NCBI GenBank assembly: GCA_945643635.1
Contig: CALZFC010000093.1
Coordinates: 477,001-541,000, forward strand
Length of the DNA: 64,000 nucleotides
Reading direction: 5' to 3'
From: Allodiplogaster sudhausi
Taxonomy: Eukaryota > Nematoda > Chromadorea > Rhabditida > Diplogasteridae
The notes below the pieces were generated by a model. The model searched no databases and had not been told where the DNA came from. It saw only the letters and a program-made list of their open reading frames with translations. This document shows positions 18,949 through 30,012 of the stretch, in pieces (the stretch's first letter is position 1; each line of letters opens with the position of its first letter). A program made the translations under genes and the position numbers.

Positions 18949-20861
18949 CTAATGTAAGACAGGCTGTTCAATAAGCAAAAAAAATATATAGCGTTAGACA
19001 TCTAAAGAAAAAGTATGAACATAATTAAATACATTTACAAAAATTTTTATTCACATTTTCAGTTGCTGCATTGTTGGTTGACATCGTTCGATTGTCCATA
19101 CTTGTAAACGCCACTAATCTAGACACTCATGTGAGTTTTCTGTCAACATGCCTAATGGTAAGTTGATTCCAGCGTACAGAAAATGGTGTTTATTAAAGCG
19201 AAAAAAGCAAAAGTGCAAACAGAGCGTGTGGAATAGAAACTTGCACATTTGCAGGGCTCATGGCTTATGAATCGGGTAATCAGTGCAAATAACGCAGTCA
19301 ATGACATGAGTTAGATATTCTTTGAATTCACTGCTGTCAGGAAAAGAAACTTATGATCTTTTGACCCATTTGACAGTGCATTAGTTTTATTCGACTGTCA
19401 AATGATATATGTGTATAGTTATATATGTATCAAGTTATCATATTTAAATTATTAGATAAATGAACCCTCGACACTTTCGAAAGAACGTTATACACCCACT
19501 GAAGACAATTCGAGAAAGAGTGCAAGATGTATGTATGTCTATATCAGCACAAACCACTACACCGTGGCTAGATTTCAAAAATTTTTATCTGAAAGTATTC
19601 CAAAAAGTTCAAGATTGACTAAGCTGAACGACCATGTGCTTTCAGAATTCTCCAAAATATTTTTTTATTGATAGTCCCGATTTAAAGACTAGCACGTTCA
19701 CTTGAGTGCACACTACAATTTCTCAAATATAGGTTTGAAGCACTTTTGCGACATCAATTATTTACGCAGCAGAATCACTCGAAAGCTTCTCAATGGGAGC
19801 CTAGGGGAGATTTTTTTCGAGATCCCACTGGAATAGGCGGGTGATAGATATTTTATGTGCTACGGAAATGCACTCGATTATCTTTTACATTATTGTTATG
19901 TAATGTGCACGTACAGTATATTGTAAATCAATTTTATGCCTCTTACATTGGCAAGAAGTTTATGCACCCACTGAAGATAATTCGAGAATTTGGGTGCAAG
20001 ACGTATTAGGCATCACCTTGCCGACATTTATAACTTAAAAAAATAAAGCAACAATATCAACAACAGATACCTACTATAAGTCAGCGTTGACTAAGATAAA
20101 CATCAATGTGCCTTCAGCATTCTCCAAAATCACATTTTAGACAGTCACGCTCAATTGGATGCTACAATTTCCCTGCTTTTCAGGAGGTGATAAGAAGTGA
20201 AGTAACACAAAAAATATGGCTGGGCCGATTTATGTTTACTGCAAATGTTACGAGCTCCATATTTCAAACGCTCTCTAAGTAAGCAGAAAAGGGACGAAAT
20301 ATTTGAGATACGCGCATTCAAAATGACCTTGATCTTCTACTGGAGAATGATTCCGTACTTAGTTACTTTAAGAACTTCTTGACAAGTTATCAAGCTAATT
20401 CCTCCCTCATCCATCATTGTCCCTTGCATTAATACTCTGATGCACTCAAGTGCATACTAATTATGCACTCATGTCAGATAAGAAACGATGTCAGCATTTC
20501 CTGACTTGCATAAGTCAGTCTGCCTAGTTGTCCTCACAGTGAGCTCTTGTAACTACAATGTAAGCCAGAAAACACAATTCTAATTCATAAATGAGACAGA
20601 ACGACTTCTTGAAGGCAATGATAAAGTATCGGAAACTACATATAAAGAATTGGCAGCGAAATTAGTCCGATAATTTCTTGTTCTTTTAAACCATTTTGAA
20701 TTTGAAGGCCTTGACATTTACTCAAGACCATTCTGAAAAGGCTTTCACTGTGTATTAAAATGAATAATATACAATACTGCTCGGCATGCTCCCTTCTCGC
20801 GCTGCCCAACACTAAATATAGCAAGGTATCCTTGAAACTTTTTTGCGCATCTTGGCAATCA
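18949..20861. repeat. Intergenic unit of the receptor array, with internal duplication
   Basis: Two collinear blocks at about 19480-19735 and 19960-20170 share CACCCACTGAAGA, AATTCGAGA, GTGC(T/C)TTCAG(A/C)ATTCTCC and a weaker match further on. A third copy is at 23905-24165 upstream of copy B. The segment TGCTGTCAGGAAAA near 19335 also recurs near 23775. No exon was found. The DNA was duplicated together with the receptors. Confidence 0.6.
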
Positions 20862-22666
20862 TCAGAAGCAGTGTGAACTCGTCAACGATGGCGCGCTCCT
20901 TGTACGCATCGTCGTTGCCGTTGGCGCATGGTGGGAGGCTCCGCATCCGCGTCCACCGAGCCAGCGAGGCATAATTGAGCGTCGCATCGAGTGCGAGAAG
21001 ACGAGTAAACACCTTGAAATTAAGATTAGAGTGCCAACGAGGGAAAAACGATTAATGAAGAATTTTTTTCTTTTTTTTTTGTTACCTCTCACAATCAGAT
21101 TTTCAGGAATCTTTTTGCAAACGCGAGATATTGATGAATTTGATGAATTCAGTAACGGATAATTTTTTTTGCACCAGAAGGGTGCCGCGCATGCCAAGGA
21201 GTGAAGTGTGGGCGTTGTGTATTCGATGGCGAGGTTGTTAAAGTAACTGCTTACGGTCTGCAGTGAACGAATATAATAAAGTTCCGATAATAAACATATT
21301 TTCAAGCATGAGCCGAACATTTTGTCAACAACATACTTTTAATTTTATTTCATTTTGTAATCCCGTTGATAAAGTATTGGTGCCGCTGAAATATCAAAAA
21401 AATGCTCCATCGTATGTACATACACGAATAAACACCTTGAAACCGAAACATAGCGCTAGACTCTGATACGCGCATGCTATTTCCTGGTTTTCTCCAACTT
21501 GTAAAATAGCACGCGAGAATGAGATTGGCCAACTCCAGGGGTGAACGCGGCAATTCAAACCTGCATCACTATCTTTCAGTAATAGTTTAATCACAAACCC
21601 ATGTGACAAAGTAGACAACATAAGTGGCGAAGCCGAGCACGGATGTAATGACAATGCCACTTTCTGCTCTTGCACGAGAGTAAATCTTCCGATTCTCTCT
21701 CTTGCACACCAGAATCATCACCAAGGCAGTATTAGAGAGAAAAGTGAGAGCGCATAGTATGGCAAAGTAGGCCTTTTGAACCAGCCAGGCGATCTATAAG
21801 AAGACATCAAATGAACACTGAAAATGAATATCAAATGAATATTTTAATGCCAAGACAAGAATAAAATTTTAAGAAACAAAAATTCCAACTCACACCATCG
21901 TTTGCATAAATAGGAATGAATGCAGCTTGAAAGCGTTCATAGTGAAAGCCATGGTACGCGTACGGCAGGGTAAGCGGGAGAGGAAGAAGGAAGATGAGAG
22001 CAATGGAGATTCGAAAGAGGTGCTGCTCGTACTAAAACGGACATATATTTCAAATTGACTTTATTATTATTATAATTCATATTACTACCATGAACTTCGC
22101 TAATGTTAAGATACAAGGAGACAGCATTGAATTGTTTTTATATAGTTTTTGCGTCACTACAATATTAAGAATAACGGAGTTTCTATTAACCTAAATTATT
22201 TTCATGTATGTGAAAGTAAAAAAGGCTACCGCTGTCGATTTAAGTGGAAGCGCTACGGCGGCAAGGCGATTTACAGCGAGAGCGAAGCTCGCCTGAAGCT
22301 GCGCGCCTTGTGTGTAAAGCATTATAAAGTTGCCGGTCTTGGACATATTCGACGTTTCCAACCTAAATTTAAAAATAATAATATTTATTCTTATTCATAT
22401 AATATTTATGGTTAAGAGAAGGAAATTGAATGCTTGTGAATGTTGGTGTAGGTTTTGTTTCTCCTACCAAGTAAAAAATGAAGGCCAAGTCGCAAACGTC
22501 AGCAGAAATATTGAAGAAATATAGGCAGCGAAGTCCTGCATATAAAAATTAAAGAGACAATTTTTTTGAAAAAGAGTCCTCCAATGATAATAATACGGAA
22601 AGTGTAGAGTGACGAGTAGTATTTGCTGAGAAGAATGCGCGCGTATAGCAATACGAGTAGTTCCAT
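20862..22666 (-). pseudogene. Chemoreceptor-like 7TM protein, copy B, TM1 deleted
   Basis: The exon order equals copy A. Exon 1 from the ATG at 22666 reads MELLVLLYARILLSKYYSSL: about 25 codons of TM1 present in copies A and C are missing, and the exon-1 donor region (GCGGTTGGTCA in the others) is lost. Exon 2 gives DFAAYISSIFLLTFATWPSF. Exon 3 gives GAQLQASFALAVNRLAAV, exon 4 YEQHLFRISIALIFLLPLPL, exon 5 AYFAILCALTFLSNTALVMI and SGIVITSVLGFATYVVYFVT. Exon 6 gives YFNNLAIEYTTPTL, and exon 7 CLLVFSHSMRRSIM and a tail ending at 20862. All other exons look intact. The defective first exon suggests a pseudogene, unless another upstream start is used. Confidence 0.65.
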
Positions 22667-22719
22667 CTATGACAGGCGGTTAAATCATTAAAGGAATATA
22701 TATCGTGCGAATATAAATG

Positions 22720-22860
22720 CCGTCAATAGGCTTCCGATCCGAGATAAAAAAAAAGTAGAGAAATCGCAACTAGTACTTAAATTCTCAAAAAAATTTCGTT
22801 TTGTTCGCAAATAATTAGTATTTCTAGTGGTTTATAAAAAGTAGAGATGTCGCAAGCAGT
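22720..22860. mobile_element. Foldback MITE, partial copy
   Basis: It contains GAATATAAATGCCGTC, GGCTTCCG and AAAGTAGAGAAATCGCAACTAGTACT, the arm sequence shared with copies near 23.3, 24.5, 27.8 and 38.3 kb. Confidence 0.5.
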
Positions 22861-23290
22861 ACTAAGAATGCACAATTTATTTCGGTTTAATTTACAGAGA
22901 ATGACAAAGTACATATGCGTCCATATGTGATTCATCTGAAGAGTATTCTTCCTCTGGCAACTGCAGCCTCACTTTCACGACTTATCTAATTTTAGCGGAT
23001 TCAATGCAGTTATAATTTTCGGTTTACTAGCATTTTTCTATGTGAACTCGCTGGCATCTACAAGTGCATTATAATACGAGAAGCTAATCGTAAGACGTTT
23101 CAGTTCAGCAACACTAACTTTAGCGTTCTTTCAGTGTATTTTATATTGACAGAATGTGATAACATTATGTATTTCTTATACATTGCAATATGCATGGAAG
23201 CATATGTATATAAATATACAAATCACATTAGTTACTATTTTGGATTGCAAGGCGGTAGTCGCTGCTGATGAGATTATTGAAATCAAATAG
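22861..23290. other. Intergenic, nothing recognised
   Basis: AT-rich DNA between two MITE copies. No supported exon or RNA gene was seen. Confidence 0.3.
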
Positions 23291-23299
23291 TTCACGCTG

Positions 23300-23585
23300 C
23301 TTTCTGGGGGGTCTCAAAAGATCCTTTCTTCGAGCGAATACAATTTCCGTTTTTTTTCCGAAAAGGGATCGAAAAAAGTAGATAAATCACAAGTAGGACT
23401 AAGAATTCGAAAAAAAAAGCAAACTAAAATAGAGAATTCTTTGTCCTACTTGTGACTTCTCTACTTTTATTTAATCCCTGGATGGAAGACAAATAGACGG
23501 CATTTATATCCACGCGAAGAGTGCGAAGAAAGGATATCTTCTGATCCCCGGAAAGCAGTGGAAACGAAGGTTATGCGTAGGTTGA
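23300..23585. mobile_element. Foldback MITE, nearly full copy
   Basis: Opposed arms are visible. The left arm has GGATCGAAAAAAGTAGATAA and CAAGTAGGACTAAGAATTCG. The right arm has GAATTCTTTGTCCTACTTGT, TCTCTACTTTTATTTAATCC, then GACAAATAGACGGCATTTAT and CGCGAAGAGTGCGAAGAAAG. The arms are inverted copies of each other around a short A-rich centre. No coding capacity. Confidence 0.6.
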
Positions 23586-24440
23586 TTTCAACGAAATGAA
23601 AGTGACGTCATTTAATGGAAAAAAAAACAAAAGTGTACACAGATCCTAGTAGATGCGATTCATAATACGAAGAGCCTTTCACATTGCCAGAGCTCATGCA
23701 TGGCTTATGACTCGGGTAATCATTCTGAATAAGCAGTCAATCATCCGAGTCTGATGGTCTTTGAATTTACTGCTGTCAGGAAAAAAACAACTTATCTGTT
23801 GACTCCAGCGAAAGTGCATTAGTTTTTGGAATGTCAAATATTACATGTATACCAATTTATCATTTCTAATTTATTGAAGAAAAGAACCCTAAGCGCATGG
23901 GAAAGAATTTAATCAACCCACTGAGGACAATTTGAAAATGGGTGCACGAAGTACAAACATATGTACATGTCAGTACACTTCAAATTTATGTCTTAAATTT
24001 GTTGGAAAAAGTAAATCGTTCTAAAAGTTCAATGTTGACTACATTCAACATTAAACGAAGATGTGCTTTCAGAATTCCTCAAAATATTTTTTATAGACAG
24101 TCCCGGATTAAAAAGTAGCATGCTCACTTGAGTGGCACAGTATAATTTCTCCACTAATGCACTTTAGCGACGACAATTATTTACCCGCAAGCTTCTCAAT
24201 GAGTGCATAGGGAGATTTCTCTGAGATCCCACCGGAACAGGCGGTTTCTCGTATTATATACATACATATATTATGTGCTACGTAACGGCACTCTATTAGC
24301 TATCACATTATAGTTATGTAATGTGCACGTCTGAACAAAGATGTCGTTAAAAGAATATATTTATGTGTATATATGCATATATAGTAAAAATATTTAAAAA
24401 AAAAGTTTCATTATTGTTTATCAAAAATCTTTTCACAGCT
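23586..24440. repeat. Upstream unit of receptor copy B
   Basis: The block is homologous to the intergenic unit upstream of copy A: CATGGCTTATGA.TCGGGTAATC, TGCTGTCAGGAAAA, CCCACTGAGGACAATTTG, and AATGTGCACGT near 24320. The order is preserved. No exon was seen. Confidence 0.55.
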
Positions 24441-24449
24441 TCCGTTGCT

Positions 24450-24715
24450 TCGCAGCAAGAAGTCGTTCGATTTCATTTCCGTAGGATAAGAAGGCATCCT
24501 TTCTTCGCGCTCTCCGCGCCAAAATCTATTTGTCTTCCGTTCCCGGTTCGATTACATGTAATATAAAGATATTTTTTGTTATATTCGCGAATTCTGATTA
24601 CTACTTGTTAGCTCTCAACCTTTATTCGATCGCACTCTGGAAGACAAATAGACGACTTTTATATTTGCTCGCAAAGCACGAAGAAAGAATCCCTTCTTTT
24701 CCACCGGAATGCAGG
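24450..24715. mobile_element. Foldback MITE, diverged copy
   Basis: The outer arms are TCCTTTCTTCGCGCTCTCCG with ATTTGTCTTCCG on the left, and GGAAGACAAATAGACG with AGCACGAAGAAAGAATCCCT on the right. The middle is unrelated AT-rich DNA. Confidence 0.5.
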
Positions 24716-25345
24716 GTAACCAAGGTTTTCATGATTTTATATGACTTTGAAAAGTCATGAAAATTTTACCAGCAATATGTCCACAATACAACTAAAAATG
24801 TTTTCCCTAAGGAGTAAAAATATGCAAATTTATGCATATTGGAAAATTTATGAAATTTGTTTACCACAATGCTCAAAGGCGAACTGTGGCTACATAAGGG
24901 TCCGAAAATTGGGACCCCCGACTAGGTATTTAGATTGGCCACAGTGTACTGGAACAACTTTTACGTATGGTCTTGTTGAGCTGTAATATACTATACTTAT
25001 TATAATAGTGCAAGCCAGATAAACACATTTATATTCTGTAGTTTCGGAAAGAAAATTCTTGCAGGCAATAAGAATATATGGGCAACAATCAAGAATTCGC
25101 TGCGATATCAGCTCGATAATTTCTGGTACTTTTGAAAGAATGTTATAATCTTTCTTCTTGAAGGCCTTATCATGGCATTTACTCAAGACCATTCTGAAAA
25201 GGCTTCCATTATATATATATTACTTCCAAAATATAGACTGTAGCTTGGCAAGCTCTCCCTTCTTGCGTCGCTCACCACGAAACACTTCATTTCCGGTTCA
25301 ATGAATCCATGAAACTTTTTGAATCATCAGAAGCTTCAGAATCTT
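24716..25345. other. Intergenic between receptor copies B and C
   Basis: The strings ACTCAAGACCATTCTGAAAA and GGCTTYCAYT near 25180 also occur near 20725 downstream of copy B, showing that receptor 3' flanks are co-duplicated. No exon was recognised. Confidence 0.4.
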
Positions 25346-27508
25346 TCAAAAGCAGTGTGGATTCTTTGTAAGGATCAACGTTGTCATTCGCCTTTGGTGA
25401 TTGGCTCCGCCTCCCCGTCCACCGAGCCAGTGAGGCAGAATAGAGCGACGCATCGAGTGCGAGAAAGCCAGCAAACACCTTGAAATGAATGATTAATATG
25501 TCAGAGTTAACGAATAACGGTTAATCATGAACCAAAAGGGTGTGGCGCATGCGAATGCCTGAAGTGGGAGCGTGTGTACTCGACGGCGAGGTTATTAAAA
25601 TAACCGCCTACGGTCTGCAATAAATCTTCAGTTTATAAGTACATGCCAAAGTAACTATAATATCTACATACATATATATAATCTAAAATTGTAGTCGAAC
25701 AGTTTTATCGCAACTGGCAGTCTTGCTGATAAAAAATTCCTTGTAGAAAAATTTTTTTTAAAAAATTACACAAACCCAAGTGATCAAGTAGACAATATAA
25801 GTGGCGAAGCCAAGCACAGATGTAATGACAATGCCACTTTCTGCTCTTCCACGTGAGTCCATCTTCCGCGGCTTCTTTCTCTTGCATGCCAGAATCAGCA
25901 CCAAGACAGTATTAGAGAAAAAAGTGAGAGCGCATAGCACGACAAAGTAGGCCTTCTGCACTAGCCAGCCGATCTTTAAAAAAATCTATCAATTTAATCT
26001 ACACTGATAGAGAGCAGAGAATTTTATTGTAATATTATGACATAAAAAAACTTTATGTAGCTTGAAAGAAATAATTCCAACTTACACCTTCGTGCGTAAA
26101 TATTGGAATGAAAGCAGTATCAAAGGGCTCATAGTGAAAGCTGTGGTACGCGCTCGGCAGCGTAAGCGGGATAGGAAGAAAGAAGATGAGAGCAATAGAT
26201 AAGCGAAAGAGGCTCTTCTCATACTAAAGCGAATGTATACATATATACGTATATTTAAATGTTGATCACACATATTATTTATTTATTTATTTATTCGTAA
26301 ATCATAAATATATGTGACAATATTGAGATTTATGTACCGCGTATATAATATGCAGGTGCAGGCAGACTAGGAAAATAATAGAGGGGGAAGAACAAGCTGA
26401 CGCCTTCACACCTCTCGCTTCCGACGGAGGGTGGCACAGACCATTCAGCACGAGAACAGAGTGCTGGCGCACCCACATCGAAAGGGCAAGGGGCAGCCAG
26501 CGACACTAGGACGAAGGGATATAGTAATAATATATAATCAAATGGTACAGTGGGTCATGCATTATCCGTCGCATGCCGCGAGATATCGAGGCTTCAGCTT
26601 GCTCTTCACCCCTTTCCCTTAATATTATTCCCTAGACTACAATTGCATTTTTTTTTATCGTACATGAATTAATATTAATGTTTCGACTTGACAGCAAAAC
26701 TGTAAAAATGAAAAAAAAATGTCTTCGTGAAGATTACTGAGAAAGAGATGGGAAGGCGGGATAGGCATCAACGAACACGAATCGCACAAAGCCGGGGCAC
26801 CACTATCCAGCAGCGTCTTTGCAAGGAAAGGTACCAGGGATGTCCAAAACCAGGCCCAGGCCGGGTCCGCCATATTACATACACGAAAAATTATAAATCT
26901 CACTGTAGTCACTTCTTTACATACATATATTTAAGATGTACGATTAAATAAATAAATAAAATTAGCTGTAAAAAAGACTACCACTGTCGATGTAAGTGGA
27001 AGAGAGATGACACCAAGGCGATTTAAAGCGAGGGCGAAGCTCGCCTGAAGCTGAGCGCCTTGTGTGTAAAGCATTATAAAGTTTCCGGTCTTGGACAAAT
27101 TCGACGTTTCCAACCAGAGAAACCTAAATTAGAAAAGAAATATATATGTATATATATATAATTTTTATTGTGAACTGAAAGCGAATATTTCAACATGTTT
27201 CTTGTTCGTTTTTTTCACCTACCAAGTGTATATTGACGGCCAAGTCGTAAAGTTCAGAAGAAATATTGAGGAAATATAAACAGCGAAATCCTGCATATAA
27301 CAAGAGAGAAAAATACTTTACAAAAGAAAAATTAGCAGTGACCAACCGCAAGTCCTTCAATGACAATAATACGGAACGTGTAGAGTGACGAGTAGTATTT
27401 GCTGAGAAGAATGCGCGCGTAGACGAAGAAGGCTAACGGGAAAGTGAGCAACCCGATAGCGAGCATTATCATACATGCGATCCAATCGAGGAATTCGAGT
27501 AGTTCCAT
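25346..27508 (-). CDS. Chemoreceptor-like 7TM protein, copy C, with a transposon in an intron
   Basis: All seven exons are present. Exon 1 starts at ATG 27508 (MELLEFLDWIACMIMLAIGL, TM1). Exon 2 is about 27296-27222. Exon 3 holds TGNFIMLYTQGAQLQASFAL and ALNRLGVISLPL (TM3). Exon 4 (about 26225-26095) holds YEKSLFRLSIALIFFLPIPL. Exon 5 (about 25976-25770) holds AYFVVLCALTFFSNTVLVLI and SGIVITSVLGFATYIVYLIT. Exon 6 is a TM7 start. Exon 7 (CLLAFSHSMRRSIL) gives a basic tail ending at TGA 25346. No frame lesion was seen in the exons read. The intron between exons 4 and 3 is enlarged by a 0.7-kb TIR element. The family assignment is as for copy A. This is the best candidate for a functional member of the array. 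Confidence 0.65.
26274..26961. mobile_element. Non-autonomous TIR element in an intron of receptor copy C
   Basis: The left end reads ATTTATTTATTTATTCGTAA followed by ATCATAAATATATGTGAC. The reverse complement of the right end reads ATTTATTTATTTAATCGTAC followed by ATCTTAAATATATGT. These are imperfect terminal inverted repeats of about 40 bp. The GC-richer interior (26395-26530) has no long frame. The same left end occurs near 36870. The superfamily is not determined. Confidence 0.55.
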
Positions 27509-28663
27509 CTAAGACCGACAGATAAATGTCAAGTGGAAAATAAGTATGTAAACAAATATTCACACATACATATGTACATTATACATGCATACATAGTGTT
27601 AAATATTACAAAAAATTGTCATTATTATCTATCAAAAATACATTTCTTTCACATTTTCCGTTGCTTCGCTGCTTGACGTCATTCGATTGTCCATTATGGT
27701 AGATGCAACTAATCAAGACACTCATTTCCGGGGAATAAGAAGGGATCCTTTCTTCGCGTTCTCCGCTCGAATATCTATGTACATATTTGGCGAGATCGAA
27801 TAAAAGTTGAGAAATCACGAACAGTACCACTAACAAGTCTTTCAATTTGTTCTTTCGGTTTTGTTCTTGAATGCTCGAGGACGCCAATTCCTGCTAAAGT
27901 ATAAATTGTTTACAATGAATAAAGATTGCGAAACAAATTGCATTGCACCCGTTCGGGACGCTAATGTGATCTCTCTGACATTATGCATAAACAAAAAGGG
28001 TGCTATTACACGCAAGCGAGTCAGAATTGAAACATGCAAGAGAAATCATGGCTTATGAATCGTGTAATCAGTCATTTTGCTGCGGCAAAAATGAAAGTTA
28101 TGATCTCGTTATTTGACTGTCAAATAAAATATGTAGTATATGTATATCAATTTGTCATACATATGAAAATTATTTTACCATGAGATAGACGCACTTTATA
28201 TGTACATACATATGTACAGATGAAGAGAATAAAATAACAAACAAAAAGCTAAGAGAAGGAGGACGCCTTAGTAATTGGGAATATAAGCCGAGAGAAGATA
28301 ATGTCATGTGCGTTCTTGTCTGTCGTTGATAGGGGTGATCTCAAATTTCATGTTGCGCCCTCTGGAACGCCACATTACCTCCTTCACGGAAAACCATTAA
28401 AAAGGGCTTGTTTGGGGCGTGTTCGCGTCCTCTTAAAAACACAGTTTCGACCTCATTTCTTAAAAAAATATCTTTAAAAAGGATGCATCTTTTAAAAAGT
28501 TCGAAATGTAGCTTCAGATGAGCTCATTTCTGCATTAAAAATCAACCGAATTTTACTTTTGCTTCCATTCACCATCATCTCCCCGATCCGTTCGTTGCTA
28601 GCTTCTCATTGTATGATCGCATCGTCAAGCCAGATAATATATATATATATATGTATATTATAT

Positions 28664-28694
<31 letters not shown>

Positions 28695-28915
28695 TACCGT
28701 AAATTTTAGTAGACTGTGAAATCATTTTTTATTCAGCTTCATGGCCTTTTTTAGTTAATATGTCGCTTAATCAAGACCGTCATAGAAATATTTTATTTAT
28801 CTATTACATCAAATATCTAGACTGTTGCTTGACAAGCCCACTGCTAAACAATTCATCTTTCCGGTTAAGGTATCTGTGAAACCGTTTGCGTTTCTATAAA
28901 AATCCTCAGAAGCGG
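27509..28915. other. Intergenic between receptor copies C and D
   Basis: A foldback MITE arm lies at about 27735-27850 (GGATCCTTTCTTCGCGTTCT, GATCGAATAAAAGTTGAGAA). Short matches to the array's upstream unit are near 28040-28140 (ATGGCTTATGAATCG.GTAATCAGT). A (TA)n microsatellite occupies 28638-28700. The segment 28260-28560 is less AT-rich and unexplained. Confidence 0.4.
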
Positions 28916-29330
28916 AGTGTACTCGTCGACGACGGCGCATTTGTTGTTCGCATTATGGCTGTCATTGGCGAATGGTGATAGGCTCCGCCTCCCCGTCCAC
29001 CTAGCGAATGTGGCAGAATTAAGTGGCGCATCGAATGCGAAAAGGCCAGCAAACACCTGGAATTGAGGATTTGTACATATGTTAGAAGAGGTTGTTAATC
29101 ATGGCTAATGGAGCATTTTGTTCTCTCTCAGGAATTATAAATTCGGCTCGCAAAACATAATACATTTATGAATTATACATATGTATGTACATATGCGTCA
29201 GTGACTGATAGTTTATGGATCACGTACCAGAAGGGAGCCGCGCATGCAAAACCCTGAAGTGTGGGCGTTGTATACTCGATGGCAAGGTTGTTAAAGTAAC
29301 TGCTTACGGTCTGAAGACATTCTAGAGCAT
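28916..29330 (-). pseudogene. Chemoreceptor-like protein, copy D, 3' fragment
   Basis: Only the last two exons are present. Exon 6 reads TVSSYFNNLAIEYTTPTLQG and CAAPFW with a GTACGT donor. Exon 7 reads CLLAFSHSMRHLILPHSLGG and ends at TGA 28916. No TM1-TM6 exons occur between 29330 and the neighbouring dehydrogenase gene at 29648, so this copy lacks most of the receptor. It is probably the edge of the duplicated array. Confidence 0.6.
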
Positions 29331-29647
29331 ATACATAAATAGCTATGCTGAAGCAGCAATAATGCATACAATTTCAAATTTGAGTCGAAATCGTTGTCAA
29401 AAACTCTTAGTTTTTTTATCTCAATTTGCAGCCTTGTTGATAGACACGGCTAGCTAGTAATACAAATGATTTAGTTACTGGAAATTACTTGTTTCGCATA
29501 ACAAAAGAATATTTATTTGATAAAAAAAACTTTGCAAACCGACAAAAAACAGAACAGTAGATGGTTTAGGCCTCTTTCTAATATCTTGGTTACCTTCAAG
29601 ACTTTCTATGCATGATTAGTTGTGTTTTTTTATAGAAAGCGAAATTG

Positions 29648-29978
29648 TTACGAACAATCAACAAAGACTTTAGCGACGTCTGCCTTGACTGATCGGTCGA
29701 ATGCCTGAAAATAAATATTTATTAATTATTGATTATAAATTGCTATGAATATAAAATGGAATTTAGGGTCAAAATTAAGCAAAATTTACTTTACATAAAA
29801 ATTACGTAACAATTTCCCAATTTCCCATACTTCACGAATCTGCTCGAGATTGTAGTGTGCGCGAGTGATGCCAGACATGTCGATTTTGCCGCTGGCGAGC
29901 AGACGAATCGCTGTTGGATAACTGTAAAAGTGTGTACATATAAAAACATACATACATACTTACATATATGTATGTATA

Positions 29979-30012
<34 letters not shown>

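Noticed and set aside
28638..28700. Promoter-like TATATA region
   Set aside because: It is a simple (TA)n microsatellite.
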